From: Massilia sp. Root351
GTDB taxonomy: Bacteria > Pseudomonadota > Gammaproteobacteria > Burkholderiales > Burkholderiaceae_D
Length of the DNA stretch: 64,000 nucleotides
Assembly (NCBI RefSeq): GCF_001425045.1
Contig: NZ_LMDJ01000007.1
Location: 81,708 to 145,707 of the forward strand
Direction: 5' to 3'
A program made the translations under genes and the position numbers. Shown here one piece after another: positions 1-7,888 of the stretch (position 1 is its first letter; each line of letters begins with the position of its first letter). A model generated the notes under the pieces. It was not told the origin of the DNA. It saw only the letters and a program-made list of their open reading frames with translations, and did no database searches.

Positions 1-2
1 AG

Positions 3-1178
3 CGCAGCAGCGGCGAGGTGCTGGGCGACTTCCTGGCCGTGCGCGACATGGTCAGGGACGAAACCGAGGACGCCAGGGCCATGCGGCGCGAAGTGCTGGC
101 GCGCATCACCAGCCAGACGGCCGAAGCGCGCATCGCGCGCGCGGTGGCCAGCCCGCGCCAGCTGGAGGAGGTGATGGTGGACTTCTGGTTCAACCATTTC
201 AACGTCTTTTCCGGCAAGGGCCAGGTGCGCCCGCTGGTGGCAAGCTATGAGCGCGACGCCATCCGCCCCTATGTGTTCGGCGCCTTCCGCGACATGCTGG
301 GCGCCACTGCCAAGCATCCGGCCATGCTGTACTATCTGGACAATTACCTTTCCAAGGCCGGCGGCGTGAACGAGAACTACGCGCGCGAGCTGATGGAGCT
401 GCACACGCTGGGCGTGGACAAGGGTTATACGCAGAAGGACGTGACCGAGCTGGCGCGCATGCTCACCGGCTGGACCTTCGCGCCGCGCCAGGTGGTGGCG
501 CGCAACGAGACGTTCCGCTTCGATCCCAAGCGCCACGACCAGGGCGAGAAGCAGTGGCTGGGCCGCCTGGTCAAGCCGCAGGGGCAGGCCGAGGGCGAAT
601 ACGCGCTGGACGTGCTGGCCGTGCATCCGGCCACGGCGCAGCACATCAGCTACAAGCTGGCGCAGTATTTCGTCGCCGATCAGCCGCCGCCGGCCCTGGT
701 GGAGCGCATGGCGCAGACCTGGCTTGCCAGCAAGGGCGACATCCGCTCGGTGCTGAAAACGCTGTTCGCCAGCGCCGAATTCATGGCGCCGGAGGCGCAG
801 GGCGCCAAGTTCAAGACGCCTTACCAGTTCGTCATTTCCGCCGCGCGCGCCGCCTATGCAGGCGCGGCGGGCGGCAGCGCGGCGATGCTGCCGGAAGTCA
901 AACCGGTGATGGGCGCGCTGGACCGGCTGGGCATGCCGCTGTACGGCTGCCAGACGCCGGACGGCTACAAGAACACGCAGGCAGCCTGGCTCAACCCGGA
1001 CGCGCTGAGCCGGCGCATCGGCTACGCGGCCACGCTGGCGCAGGGCACGGATGCGGCGCAACTGCAGGCCGCGCTGGGCGGCTCGGTGTCGGCCCGCACG
1101 CGCGACATCGTGGCTGCCAGCCCGCCAAAAATACGCACTGCCATGCTGCTGGGCAGTCCCGATTTCATGCAGCGCTGA
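3..1178 (+). CDS. DUF1800 family protein (5' end outside window)
   Basis: The reading frame is open from the first bases of the window, so the N-terminus is missing and about 390 residues are visible. The central block around KHPAMLYYLDNYLSKAGG and NENYARELMELHTLGVD, followed by YTQKDVTELARMLTGWTF, is the hallmark of DUF1800 proteins. These are of unknown biochemical function and are normally encoded directly before a DUF1501 protein, as here. The downstream DUF1501 gene starts 31 bases after the stop, so the two are probably co-transcribed. Family membership is firm; the role (often guessed to be an exported or envelope function) is unknown. Confidence 0.9.
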   Translation, partial: RSSGEVLGDFLAVRDMVRDETEDARAMRREVLARITSQTAEARIARAVASPRQLEEVMVDFWFNHFNVFSGKGQVRPLVASYERDAIRPYVFGAFRDMLGATAKHPAMLYYLDNYLSKAGGVNENYARELMELHTLGVDKGYTQKDVTELARMLTGWTFAPRQVVARNETFRFDPKRHDQGEKQWLGRLVKPQGQAEGEYALDVLAVHPATAQHISYKLAQYFVADQPPPALVERMAQTWLASKGDIRSVLKTLFASAEFMAPEAQGAKFKTPYQFVISAARAAYAGAAGGSAAMLPEVKPVMGALDRLGMPLYGCQTPDGYKNTQAAWLNPDALSRRIGYAATLAQGTDAAQLQAALGGSVSARTRDIVAASPPKIRTAMLLGSPDFMQR

Positions 1179-1209
1179 TTGTCACACTGAACAGCGCGGG
1201 AGAGCGAAT

Positions 1210-2442
1210 ATGCAACGCAGAGACTTCCTCAACGCCTTCGCCGCCGGCGCCGGCCTGACCATTCCCCTGGGCCGCCATGCCTGGGCCGCCACGGCGCGCG
1301 GCGGCGTCACCGGGCGCAAGCTGGTGGTGGTCATGCTGCGCGGCGCGGTCGATGGGCTGAACGTGGTGGCGCCGCTCGGCGATGCGAACTACGCCGTGCT
1401 GCGTCCCACGATTGCGCTGGCCGCGCCGGACAAGGAACACGGCGCGCTGGACCTGGACGGCTATTTCGCGCTGCACCCGGCGCTGGCGCCCTTGATGCCG
1501 CTGTGGGGCGAGAAGAAACTGGCCTTCGTGCACGCCAGCGGTTCGCCGGACGCGACCCGTTCGCACTTCGACGCGCAGGACTACATGGAGTCCGCCACGC
1601 CTGGGGTGAAAAGCACGCCGGACGGCTGGATGAACCGCCTGCTTGCCGCCTTGCCCGGCACCTCCACCCCCACGCGCGCGGTCAGCGTCGGGCCGACCAT
1701 GCCGCGCATCCTGAGCGGGCAGGCGGCCGCCATCAACATCGCCAACGGTGCGGCTGCGGGCAAGCCCGGCCCGCTGGACCGGCCGGTGCTGGCGGCGGCG
1801 TTCGACCAGCTTTACCTGGGCCACGAGCGCTTCGGCAAGGTCTACCAGGATGGGCGCGAGGCGCACAAGGAAGTGATGGCGGCCACCATGGCCGAGGCGG
1901 TGGTGGCCGACGGCGGCGCGCCGCTGCCTTACGGTTTTCCGGACGACGCGGCGCGGCTGGCCGTCCTGATGCGCAACGAGCCCAATGTGCAGCTGGCTTT
2001 CTTTGCGCTGGGCGGCTGGGACACGCACGCCGGCCAGGGCGCGGGCACCGGGCAGCTGGCCAACCGCCTGGCGCCGCTGGCGCAGGGCCTGGCGCTGCTG
2101 GCGCAGCGGCTGGGACCGATGTTCGATGACACGGTGATCGTGGTGATGTCGGAATTCGGGCGCACCGCGCGCGAGAACGGCAACGGCGGCACGGACCACG
2201 GCCACGGCAATGCGATGTGGGTGCTGGGCGGCGGCGTGGCCGGCGGCAAGGTGCTGGGCGACTGGCAGGGCGTGGGCGACGGCCAGCTCAACGAGGGCCG
2301 CGATTTGCCGGTGACGACCGACTTCCGCACCGTGCTGGCGCATATCGCCGAGCGCCACCTGCGTCTCGGCGACCGGCAACTGGCGCAGGTGTTCCCGCGC
2401 ATGCCGGCCACGCCGTCCGGCTTGCGGCTGCTGCGGGCGTAA
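1210..2442 (+). CDS. DUF1501 domain-containing protein, Tat-exported
   Basis: The product is 410 residues. The chosen ATG begins MQRRDFLNAFAAGAG, a twin-arginine signal (RRDFLN) followed by a hydrophobic stretch and an AWA cleavage-like site near residue 24. An upstream in-frame start would bury this signal. The mature part carries KLVVVMLRGAVDGLNVVAP and later GGWDTHAGQG and VVVMSEFGRTARENG-NGGTDHGHG, which are DUF1501 (sulfatase-like fold) signatures. It is the usual partner of the preceding DUF1800 gene. It is inferred to act in the periplasm; no substrate is known. The gene converges on the patatin-like gene, leaving only 7 bases between stops. Confidence 0.9.
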   Translation: MQRRDFLNAFAAGAGLTIPLGRHAWAATARGGVTGRKLVVVMLRGAVDGLNVVAPLGDANYAVLRPTIALAAPDKEHGALDLDGYFALHPALAPLMPLWGEKKLAFVHASGSPDATRSHFDAQDYMESATPGVKSTPDGWMNRLLAALPGTSTPTRAVSVGPTMPRILSGQAAAINIANGAAAGKPGPLDRPVLAAAFDQLYLGHERFGKVYQDGREAHKEVMAATMAEAVVADGGAPLPYGFPDDAARLAVLMRNEPNVQLAFFALGGWDTHAGQGAGTGQLANRLAPLAQGLALLAQRLGPMFDDTVIVVMSEFGRTARENGNGGTDHGHGNAMWVLGGGVAGGKVLGDWQGVGDGQLNEGRDLPVTTDFRTVLAHIAERHLRLGDRQLAQVFPRMPATPSGLRLLRA

Positions 2443-2449
2443 TGCCGCC

Positions 2450-4561
2450 TCACAGGCGCGGGGTGAGCTTCATGACGGGGCGCGGCCGGTACATCCTGTC
2501 TTCCACGCTGGCGCCGCTGGCGTCGATGTGCGCGCCCATGGCGGCCAGGTCCGCCAGCAGCGCTCCGGCCAGCGCTTTTTCCGGCATGTTCAGGCGGCTG
2601 CGGCCGGCCGCTTGCCGCCAGCGCTGCGCCGCGCCGGGTGCGCCGGCTTTGCGCGCCAGGCGTTCCAGGTTGCCCAGCACGGACAATACCTGCACCTGCT
2701 CGTGATTGTCCCAGCCGTTGCCGCCGCCCTGCGGGTGGAAGCGCCGGTACAGCATCTCGGCTGCGCAGGCGCCGGCGTCGGCCAGGCGCTCCACCGCTGC
2801 CTTCGGCATATTCAGATTGAGTCCGCCCTCGCCGGGCCGCAAACTGATCTGGACGATGCGGTCGCGGTAGCCGGGGTAGGGGAACAGGATTTCGTCGCGC
2901 CAGTTTTGCATGGTGGTGAAAATGTTGGCCAGGAAGCGGAACACCCCGGCCGGCGTGGCGTCGCTGGACGGCGCCCAGTAGCGCTGCATGCCGCGGCTGT
3001 TGTCGTCCGGCAGATAGACGCGGCCATCGAGGCCGCACTGGGCGGCGTCTTCGATCGGGTACTTGGGATGCGCTTCCTTCAGGTTGATGGCGAAGGTGGG
3101 GTGCTCGGGCAGCAGGGTGTCGAAGAAGTGCAGCGGCATGTTGCTGGAGATGCCGCCGTCCGAGAACCACACCCGTTTCAGCTTGCCGTCGTCGGTGAAG
3201 TCGCGCGCATACAGCGGCACGGCCGACAGCAGCAGCGGAAAGCTCAGGCTCATGCGCACCGCGACCACCACCGGCAGGTGGGCGTTGGTGGCCAGGCGCA
3301 CCAGCTGGCTGCCATCCGGCGCGGTGACGGCGTCTTCCAGCGGCGGCACCGGCGCTTGCTCCAGCAGCCAGTCCATCACGTTTTGCGGGAACAGGTGCGA
3401 CCATTCGCCGGGATGAAAGTAGAAGGCGCCGGCATTGTCGCGGAAGGGCAGGGTGTAGGGCATTTGCTGGCTGAGCGCCGTGGTCACCACTTCCAGGTTG
3501 ATGGCGCGCTCGCCGGGCGCGCTCTCGTCCTGCGGTCCCCACAGGTCGCCGAAGGTGAGCGGCCGGCCGGGCGGCAGTCCGGCCAGCTGGTTCAGGTAGG
3601 CGGTGAGCCAGTCGGTCAGCGCGGTGGCGGATTCCATGCCGGTGCTGCGGCCGCTGCAGATGCCGTAGAAGTTCAGGTGCAGGCCGCGCAGCAGGGCGCT
3701 GCCCCAGCGCCACAGGCCCACCCCGAAGCCGCAGGCGATGCACAGGGGCGCCAGCAGCAGGAAGGGGATCTGCACGCCGATGTTGAGCGGACCGGCGTGG
3801 CCGGGCAAGCCGGCGATGGCGACGGCCAGCACCAGCGTGCCGGCCGCCGCCGCGCATACCGCTTCGGCGGCCAGGCGGCGCTGTTGCGGGGGCAGGCCGG
3901 CCAGCTTGCGCCAGGGACCGCCGGCGCGCGCGGCCGCGTGCAGTGCGCCGGCGCCGGGGGCCGGCAGCAGTGCAAAGGCGCGGTGGGTGAGCCAGGCGGC
4001 GCCGGCGGCGGTGCCCAGCATGGCCAGCGTGGTGGCGGCGCTGCGCAGCAGCGTGAGGTGGGTGGCCAGCATGACCAGCGGCGCAATCAGCAGCAGCGCC
4101 GCGCCCAGCACGCTCGGCCAGTGGATCAGCGCGGCGGCAATGGAGAGCGCGGCGCGCGGTTTGTCGCGCGCCGCGATGTAGCGCATGGCTTGGTCGAAAT
4201 GGCGGTGCAGCGCTGCCGTAGGCTGGAACAGGCGCGCCAGCCGCGAGCGGCCGTGTTCCTGCGCCTGCAGCTCTTCCGGCAGGCCGGCCAGGGTGGCGAA
4301 GGCGGCCGGCTGGCGCCCGCTCTGGCGTCCGCATTCGGCGGCGGCGCAGGCTGCGGCGGCGATGGCGCCGGCCGAGGTGCCGCCAATGTTCTTGAACGCG
4401 TAGCCGCGCGCCAGCCGCGCAATCAGCTTGGGGTAGACGATGCCGCTGGAGATGCCGCCTTTCATGACGAGGTCGCACAGCGGTAACGACGCGTTGCTGC
4501 CCGCGTTGTTGCTCGTGCTGTTGCTTGCGTGGCCGTTGGTGCTGCTGTCTGCGTTGCTGAT
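2450..4561 (-). CDS. patatin-like phospholipase with embedded membrane segments
   Basis: This serine acyl hydrolase of the patatin fold has about 700 residues. The oxyanion-hole block DLVMKGGISSGIVYPKL is followed by the nucleophile elbow GGTSAGAI, and the catalytic aspartate lies in FSDGGISSN some 405 residues later. The space between holds several hydrophobic segments (starting near VLGAALLLIAPLVMLATHL), so the lipase domain is split around a membrane-embedded insert. Start choice: the frame also opens at TTG 4591 and TTG 4579, but neither has a ribosome-binding site. A strong AAAAGGAG lies exactly 6 bases before an ATC codon at 4561, so initiation there is proposed. The first ATG is inside the catalytic core and cannot be the start. 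A PhaR-like palindrome upstream hints at a link to polyester granules. Confidence 0.85.
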   Translation of the reverse strand: MSNADSSTNGHASNSTSNNAGSNASLPLCDLVMKGGISSGIVYPKLIARLARGYAFKNIGGTSAGAIAAAACAAAECGRQSGRQPAAFATLAGLPEELQAQEHGRSRLARLFQPTAALHRHFDQAMRYIAARDKPRAALSIAAALIHWPSVLGAALLLIAPLVMLATHLTLLRSAATTLAMLGTAAGAAWLTHRAFALLPAPGAGALHAAARAGGPWRKLAGLPPQQRRLAAEAVCAAAAGTLVLAVAIAGLPGHAGPLNIGVQIPFLLLAPLCIACGFGVGLWRWGSALLRGLHLNFYGICSGRSTGMESATALTDWLTAYLNQLAGLPPGRPLTFGDLWGPQDESAPGERAINLEVVTTALSQQMPYTLPFRDNAGAFYFHPGEWSHLFPQNVMDWLLEQAPVPPLEDAVTAPDGSQLVRLATNAHLPVVVAVRMSLSFPLLLSAVPLYARDFTDDGKLKRVWFSDGGISSNMPLHFFDTLLPEHPTFAINLKEAHPKYPIEDAAQCGLDGRVYLPDDNSRGMQRYWAPSSDATPAGVFRFLANIFTTMQNWRDEILFPYPGYRDRIVQISLRPGEGGLNLNMPKAAVERLADAGACAAEMLYRRFHPQGGGNGWDNHEQVQVLSVLGNLERLARKAGAPGAAQRWRQAAGRSRLNMPEKALAGALLADLAAMGAHIDASGASVEDRMYRPRPVMKLTPRL

Positions 4562-4589
4562 TTGCTGCTCCTTTTGCAAAAATCCGGAC

Positions 4590-4617
4590 AAAAAAAAGCC
4601 CGCGTCAGGCGCGGGCT
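4590..4617 (-). terminator. intrinsic terminator in the patatin leader
   Basis: On the minus strand a perfect 8-bp stem AGCCCGCG/CGCGGGCT (4597-4604 with 4610-4617), 5-base loop, is followed by a run of eight T residues. It lies about 108 bases beyond the response-regulator stop at 4725. It also lies downstream of a good promoter at 4657-4685 and just before the patatin coding start. It may end the kinase operon, or act as an attenuator in the patatin leader, or both. Confidence 0.8.
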
Positions 4618-4656
4618 GAATCCAATGTTCGGAGAACGGTTGGAGGAGACAGTTCC

Positions 4657-4685
4657 ACTATAGGCGCGTTTTTGTTGCAGTGCAA
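4657..4685 (-). promoter_or_regulatory. sigma-70-type promoter overlapping a TTGC-N3-GCAA palindrome
   Basis: On the minus strand, TTGCAC (4685-4680) and TATAGT (4662-4657) are separated by exactly 17 bases, matching -35 and -10 elements at 4/6 and 5/6 positions. The -35 lies within the palindrome TTGCACTGCAA (4675-4685). That palindrome has the TGC-N3-GCA symmetry reported for PhaR, the regulator of polyhydroxyalkanoate granule genes. A repressor bound here would block the -35. Transcription would start near 4650 and run into the leader terminator before the patatin gene. Confidence 0.5.
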
Positions 4686-4724
4686 TACCGTATAAATACG
4701 ATGTCTAACTATCTACTATGGCAG

Positions 4725-5567
4725 TTACGCCATGGCGGGCCCTGTGCTGGTTGTGCTCCCCGCCTGCGTGCATTGCTCCAGCGCGCCGGCCAGCTGCAGC
4801 GGCTCGAGCGGATGCGCCAGCAGTACCGCCGGGGCCCAGCCGGGCGGCAGCAGGCCGTCCAGCGCGTCGTCTTGGGCGGCGGTGACCAGTACCAGCGGCA
4901 GGCCGGCCCACTCGGACCGGTGGCGTTCCAGCACGGCCGGCACGAAGGCCGTGTGGCGGCTTTGCGTGGTGTCCGCGTCGCACAGCAGCAGGTCGAATTG
5001 CTGCCGCGCGCAATGGGCCGCCTGCTCGGCATCCGCCGCCACCGCCACCGCATAGCCGTAGTGGGCCAGGACGCTGGCCACCAGGCCGCCGCCGTCCGGC
5101 GCGGCGTCCAGCAGCAGCACGCGGGCGCGCGGCGCTGCGGCCGCCGGCGGCGCATCGTCGTCCCCGTCGCCGGCGGCGGGCGGGGGCCGGCCGCGCAGCG
5201 CCGTGGGCAGGAAGCTTTCAATCGACGGGATCAGCGTGTCCGGCTCGAGCGATTTGGGCAGATGGCCGTCGAAGCCGGCCGCGCGCAAGGCGGCCCCGCC
5301 GTCGGATACCGGCAACGCGCTCGCGGCCAGCACCGGAATGGCGGCGGTGGCCGCGTCGCCTTTGAGCAGGGCCACCACGCCGTAGCCGTCCAGGCGCGGC
5401 AGGTGGATGTCGCAGATGATCAGGTCGGGCTGCAGCTCGCGCGCCGCCACCACGCCCTGCAGGCCGTCGTAGGCGCTCAGCGGGGTATGGCCGAAGGCGG
5501 CCAGCAAATAGCACATCAGGTCCATATTGGCCTGGTTGTCTTCCACGATAAGGACGCGCGCTGCCAT
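4725..5567 (-). CDS. response regulator with two tandem receiver domains
   Basis: The product is 280 residues and cytoplasmic. Residues 4-125 form a receiver: acidic pair E9/D10, phospho-acceptor D53 in LIICDIHLPRLDGYG, and the conserved Lys in HLPKSLEPD. A Pro/Ala/Asp-rich linker leads to a second receiver-like domain starting at RVLLLDAAPDGGG. That domain keeps an Asp in LLLCDAD and a Thr in LVLVTAA, but has His in place of the conserved Lys (LLAHPLEP). There is no DNA-binding or enzymatic output domain, so it probably acts through protein contacts or as a phosphate sink. It lies 28 bases after the hybrid kinase gene and is almost certainly its operon partner. Confidence 0.85.
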   Translation of the reverse strand: MAARVLIVEDNQANMDLMCYLLAAFGHTPLSAYDGLQGVVAARELQPDLIICDIHLPRLDGYGVVALLKGDAATAAIPVLAASALPVSDGGAALRAAGFDGHLPKSLEPDTLIPSIESFLPTALRGRPPPAAGDGDDDAPPAAAAPRARVLLLDAAPDGGGLVASVLAHYGYAVAVAADAEQAAHCARQQFDLLLCDADTTQSRHTAFVPAVLERHRSEWAGLPLVLVTAAQDDALDGLLPPGWAPAVLLAHPLEPLQLAGALEQCTQAGSTTSTGPAMA

Positions 5568-5595
5568 ACCGCTCCCTGCTGCCCCGGCGGGCGGT

Positions 5596-6948
5596 TTATT
5601 TTTTGCTCTTCATCGCCAGCGTGAAAGTGCTGCCGTGTCCGAAATCGCTGCTGAAGAACAGCGAGCCGCCGATCAGGTTGGCCAGGTTCTGGCACAGGTA
5701 CAGGCCCAGGCCCGCGCCTTCGGCGTGGCGGGTGGAGGTCGAGTCCAGCTGCGAGAAGGCCTGGAACAGCTTGGCCTGGTCTTCCTCGCGGATGCCGGCG
5801 CCGCTGTCGGCCACGGCGAACTCGGTTATCACGCCGTCGGCGTCGGTGCGCTGGCTAAGCGTGATGCGCACCGTGCCCTTCTCGGTGAACTTGATGGCGT
5901 TGTTGGCCAGGTTGATCAGGATCTGGGTCAGCGCGCGGCGGTCGGTCTCCAGCGTCACCGCCTGCGGCGCCAGCTCCACTTCCAGCGCCAGGCCTTTCTG
6001 CTGCGCCAGCGGGCGCAGGGTGTCGGCCACTTCGGCGATCAGGTTCTGGCACTGGATCGGTTCGACCGACAAGGTGACCTTGCCGGCTTCGATCTTGGCC
6101 ACGTCCAGGATGTCGTTGATCAGCGAGAGCAGGTGGCGCGCGCTGTTGCGGATGGTATTGAGCTGCTTGTCCTGCTCCCCGGTGAGCGGGCCGGGCAGCT
6201 TCATCAGCAGTGCGCCGGTGAAGCCGATGATGGCGTTCAGCGGCGTGCGCAGTTCGTGCGACATATTGGCGATGAAGGCCGACTTCATGCGGCTCGCTTC
6301 GGCCAGTTCCAGGTTCTTCAGCGCGATTTCGCGGTTGATGGTTTCCAGCTCGCCGGCGTGGTGCGCCAGGCGCATATTCAGTTCGATCACCTGGCGCTCG
6401 CGCGCCTGCAGTTCGCTGTTGACCTGCACCGCCTGCTCGTAGGTGGAGATCAGCAGGTCGAGGATCTGCTGGCGTTCGGCGTTGATGAAGTGCTTCTGGT
6501 CGCCCAGGTAGAGCGCGATGCCCACTTCCATATTCTGGTTGCGGCGCAGCTTCTGGTTCACCAGCATGTGGCCGATGCGGTTTAGCAGGTAGTCTTCGGC
6601 GTAGGGCTTGCGGATGAAATTGTCCGCGCCGCACTCGATGCCCTTGATGATGTCCTTCGGATCGGTCAGCGAGGTGACCAGGATGACCGGGATGTCGCGC
6701 AGCGCGCCGTCGGTCTTGACGGCGCGGCACAGCTCATAGCCGTCCATTTCGGGCATCACGATGTCCGACAGCACCAGATGCGGCTTGCGTTCGCGGATTG
6801 CCTCCAGCGCCAGGCGGCCGTTGGCGGCCACGCGCGCCTTGTAGCGCACCGACTGGATCAGCCGGCGCAGCCGCTCGGCCTGGGTCGGGCTATCCTCGAC
6901 GATGAGGATCTCGATTTCATCCGGTTCGATCTCGTAGCTGGAGTCCAC
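5596..6948 (-). CDS. soluble receiver-histidine kinase (REC-HisKA-HATPase_c)
   Basis: The product is about 450 residues with no membrane segment. Numbered from the GTG at 6948, the N-terminal receiver has phospho-acceptor D62 (HLVLSDIVMPEMDGYE) and the conserved Lys in IRKPYAEDYL. A long helical linker leads to HisKA with H231 in NMSHELRTPLNAIIGF, then an HATPase domain with the N box (NLANNAIKFTEKG), G1 (VADSGAGI) and G2 (AEGAGLGLYLCQNL). The GTG is preferred because GGAGG lies 6 bases upstream; a TTG at 6975 is also possible but poorly led. A receiver ahead of the kinase suggests it is itself phosphorylated by another sensor. Its likely direct target is the tandem-receiver protein encoded next. 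Confidence 0.88.
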   Translation of the reverse strand: MDSSYEIEPDEIEILIVEDSPTQAERLRRLIQSVRYKARVAANGRLALEAIRERKPHLVLSDIVMPEMDGYELCRAVKTDGALRDIPVILVTSLTDPKDIIKGIECGADNFIRKPYAEDYLLNRIGHMLVNQKLRRNQNMEVGIALYLGDQKHFINAERQQILDLLISTYEQAVQVNSELQARERQVIELNMRLAHHAGELETINREIALKNLELAEASRMKSAFIANMSHELRTPLNAIIGFTGALLMKLPGPLTGEQDKQLNTIRNSARHLLSLINDILDVAKIEAGKVTLSVEPIQCQNLIAEVADTLRPLAQQKGLALEVELAPQAVTLETDRRALTQILINLANNAIKFTEKGTVRITLSQRTDADGVITEFAVADSGAGIREEDQAKLFQAFSQLDSTSTRHAEGAGLGLYLCQNLANLIGGSLFFSSDFGHGSTFTLAMKSKK

Positions 6949-7082
6949 GGACTGCCTCCAAAAATTGTTTTTCAAGCGCTGCTGACTCTTAGGTAACTAT
7001 AAAGGATTTAACTATCGAACTGGGAATTTTCATTCCCATTGGTGCCAGGTACTGCGCATTGGTGCGCCCGTCCTCCCACGGT

Positions 7083-7844
7083 TCAGGGCTGGGCGCCCTG
7101 GAACTGGCCGGCGCGGTAGGTCAGCACCAGGGTATCGCGGTGGCAGGAAGGCCTGCTTCCCTGTTCGCCTGCTTGCGCCAGCGGCTGGATCGGGGTCGAT
7201 TCATGGATGACCGTGGCGTCGTCCAGCAGCAGCATGGTCCACGGTTCGGTCATGGTGAAGCGTTTGCCGTTCGGGCCGTCGGCTTCAAAGATGCGAGTCT
7301 CCCCGCCTTTGATGCCGTGGCGGCCCACCAGCAGCACGGCCACGTAGTCCACGCCGTCGCGGTGCGCGCCTTCCGGGGTGGGGCGGCCGATGCCGTCGGC
7401 GGTGTCGATGCGGAACTGGTGCGCCTCGATGTACCACGGCTGCGGCGAACGCGCGGCGGAGCAGGCGTCGCCCACGGCGGTCAGCAGCTGGCGCCAGGCC
7501 GGCTGCGCCACGGTGCCGGGCTCCATCGGCTCGAACAGGCGGTGCATGCCGCCGTGCAGGGCGTTGTACTCGAGCGGCTGCCAGTGGGCGCGGTGCGCCG
7601 TCTGCGCCAGCGTGCCGTCCTGCTGGATAAAGCAGGAATGGCGGCGGCGCCGGTAGCGGCCGCCGTCCTTCAGGTAATTGTCCAGCTCCAGCCTGTCCCA
7701 GCTCGGGATCAGGGCGTTCAGCGCTTCCAGCGTGGTGCCGGCCAGCGCGGCCACGTCTTCGGGGTGCAGCAGGGCATAGCCTTCGCTGCGCAGCGCTGCG
7801 GTCACGCGCTCGGGCGCGGTGTAAATCGGGGCGTAAGTCGTCAT
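7083..7844 (-). CDS. 2OG-Fe(II) dioxygenase family protein (IDO-like)
   Basis: The product is 253 residues. The block PEGAHRDGVDYVAVLLVGRHG-IKGGETRIF carries the HxD iron motif and the GG-E-T-x-I-F run typical of the 2OG-Fe dioxygenase family that includes bacterial free amino-acid hydroxylases such as isoleucine 4-hydroxylase. The second metal His is likely in ATVIHESTPI, and the 2-oxoglutarate Arg in the RDTLVLTYR tail. The substrate cannot be told from sequence. The ATG at 7844 follows an 11-base tandem duplication and has no clear Shine-Dalgarno site. The gene lies 44 bases downstream of the TonB-dependent receptor gene on the same strand and could be read through from it. Confidence 0.8.
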   Translation of the reverse strand: MTTYAPIYTAPERVTAALRSEGYALLHPEDVAALAGTTLEALNALIPSWDRLELDNYLKDGGRYRRRRHSCFIQQDGTLAQTAHRAHWQPLEYNALHGGMHRLFEPMEPGTVAQPAWRQLLTAVGDACSAARSPQPWYIEAHQFRIDTADGIGRPTPEGAHRDGVDYVAVLLVGRHGIKGGETRIFEADGPNGKRFTMTEPWTMLLLDDATVIHESTPIQPLAQAGEQGSRPSCHRDTLVLTYRAGQFQGAQP

Positions 7845-7847
7845 CTA

Positions 7848-7872
7848 GTCATCTGATAGTCATCTGATAGTC
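7848..7872. repeat. 11-bp tandem duplication
   Basis: TCATCTGATAG is present twice head to tail, preceded by a partial copy that runs into the start codon of the oxygenase gene. On the minus strand each unit supplies an ATGACTA, giving three closely spaced ATGs in different frames just at the translation start. It looks like a recent slippage duplication. Confidence 0.8.
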
Positions 7873-7888
7873 TTCTATTCTACGACGA

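Noticed and set aside
1929..4478. An open frame of about 850 codons on the minus strand overlapping the patatin and DUF1501 genes
   Set aside because: It is Arg/Pro/Ala-rich, as out-of-frame GC-rich sequence tends to be, and spans two real genes with clear motifs in other frames.
7021..7038. Hairpin TGGGAAT/ATTCCCA between the kinase and oxygenase genes
   Set aside because: Only a 7-bp stem with no T run; it could be a weak terminator but is not strong enough to list as a feature.
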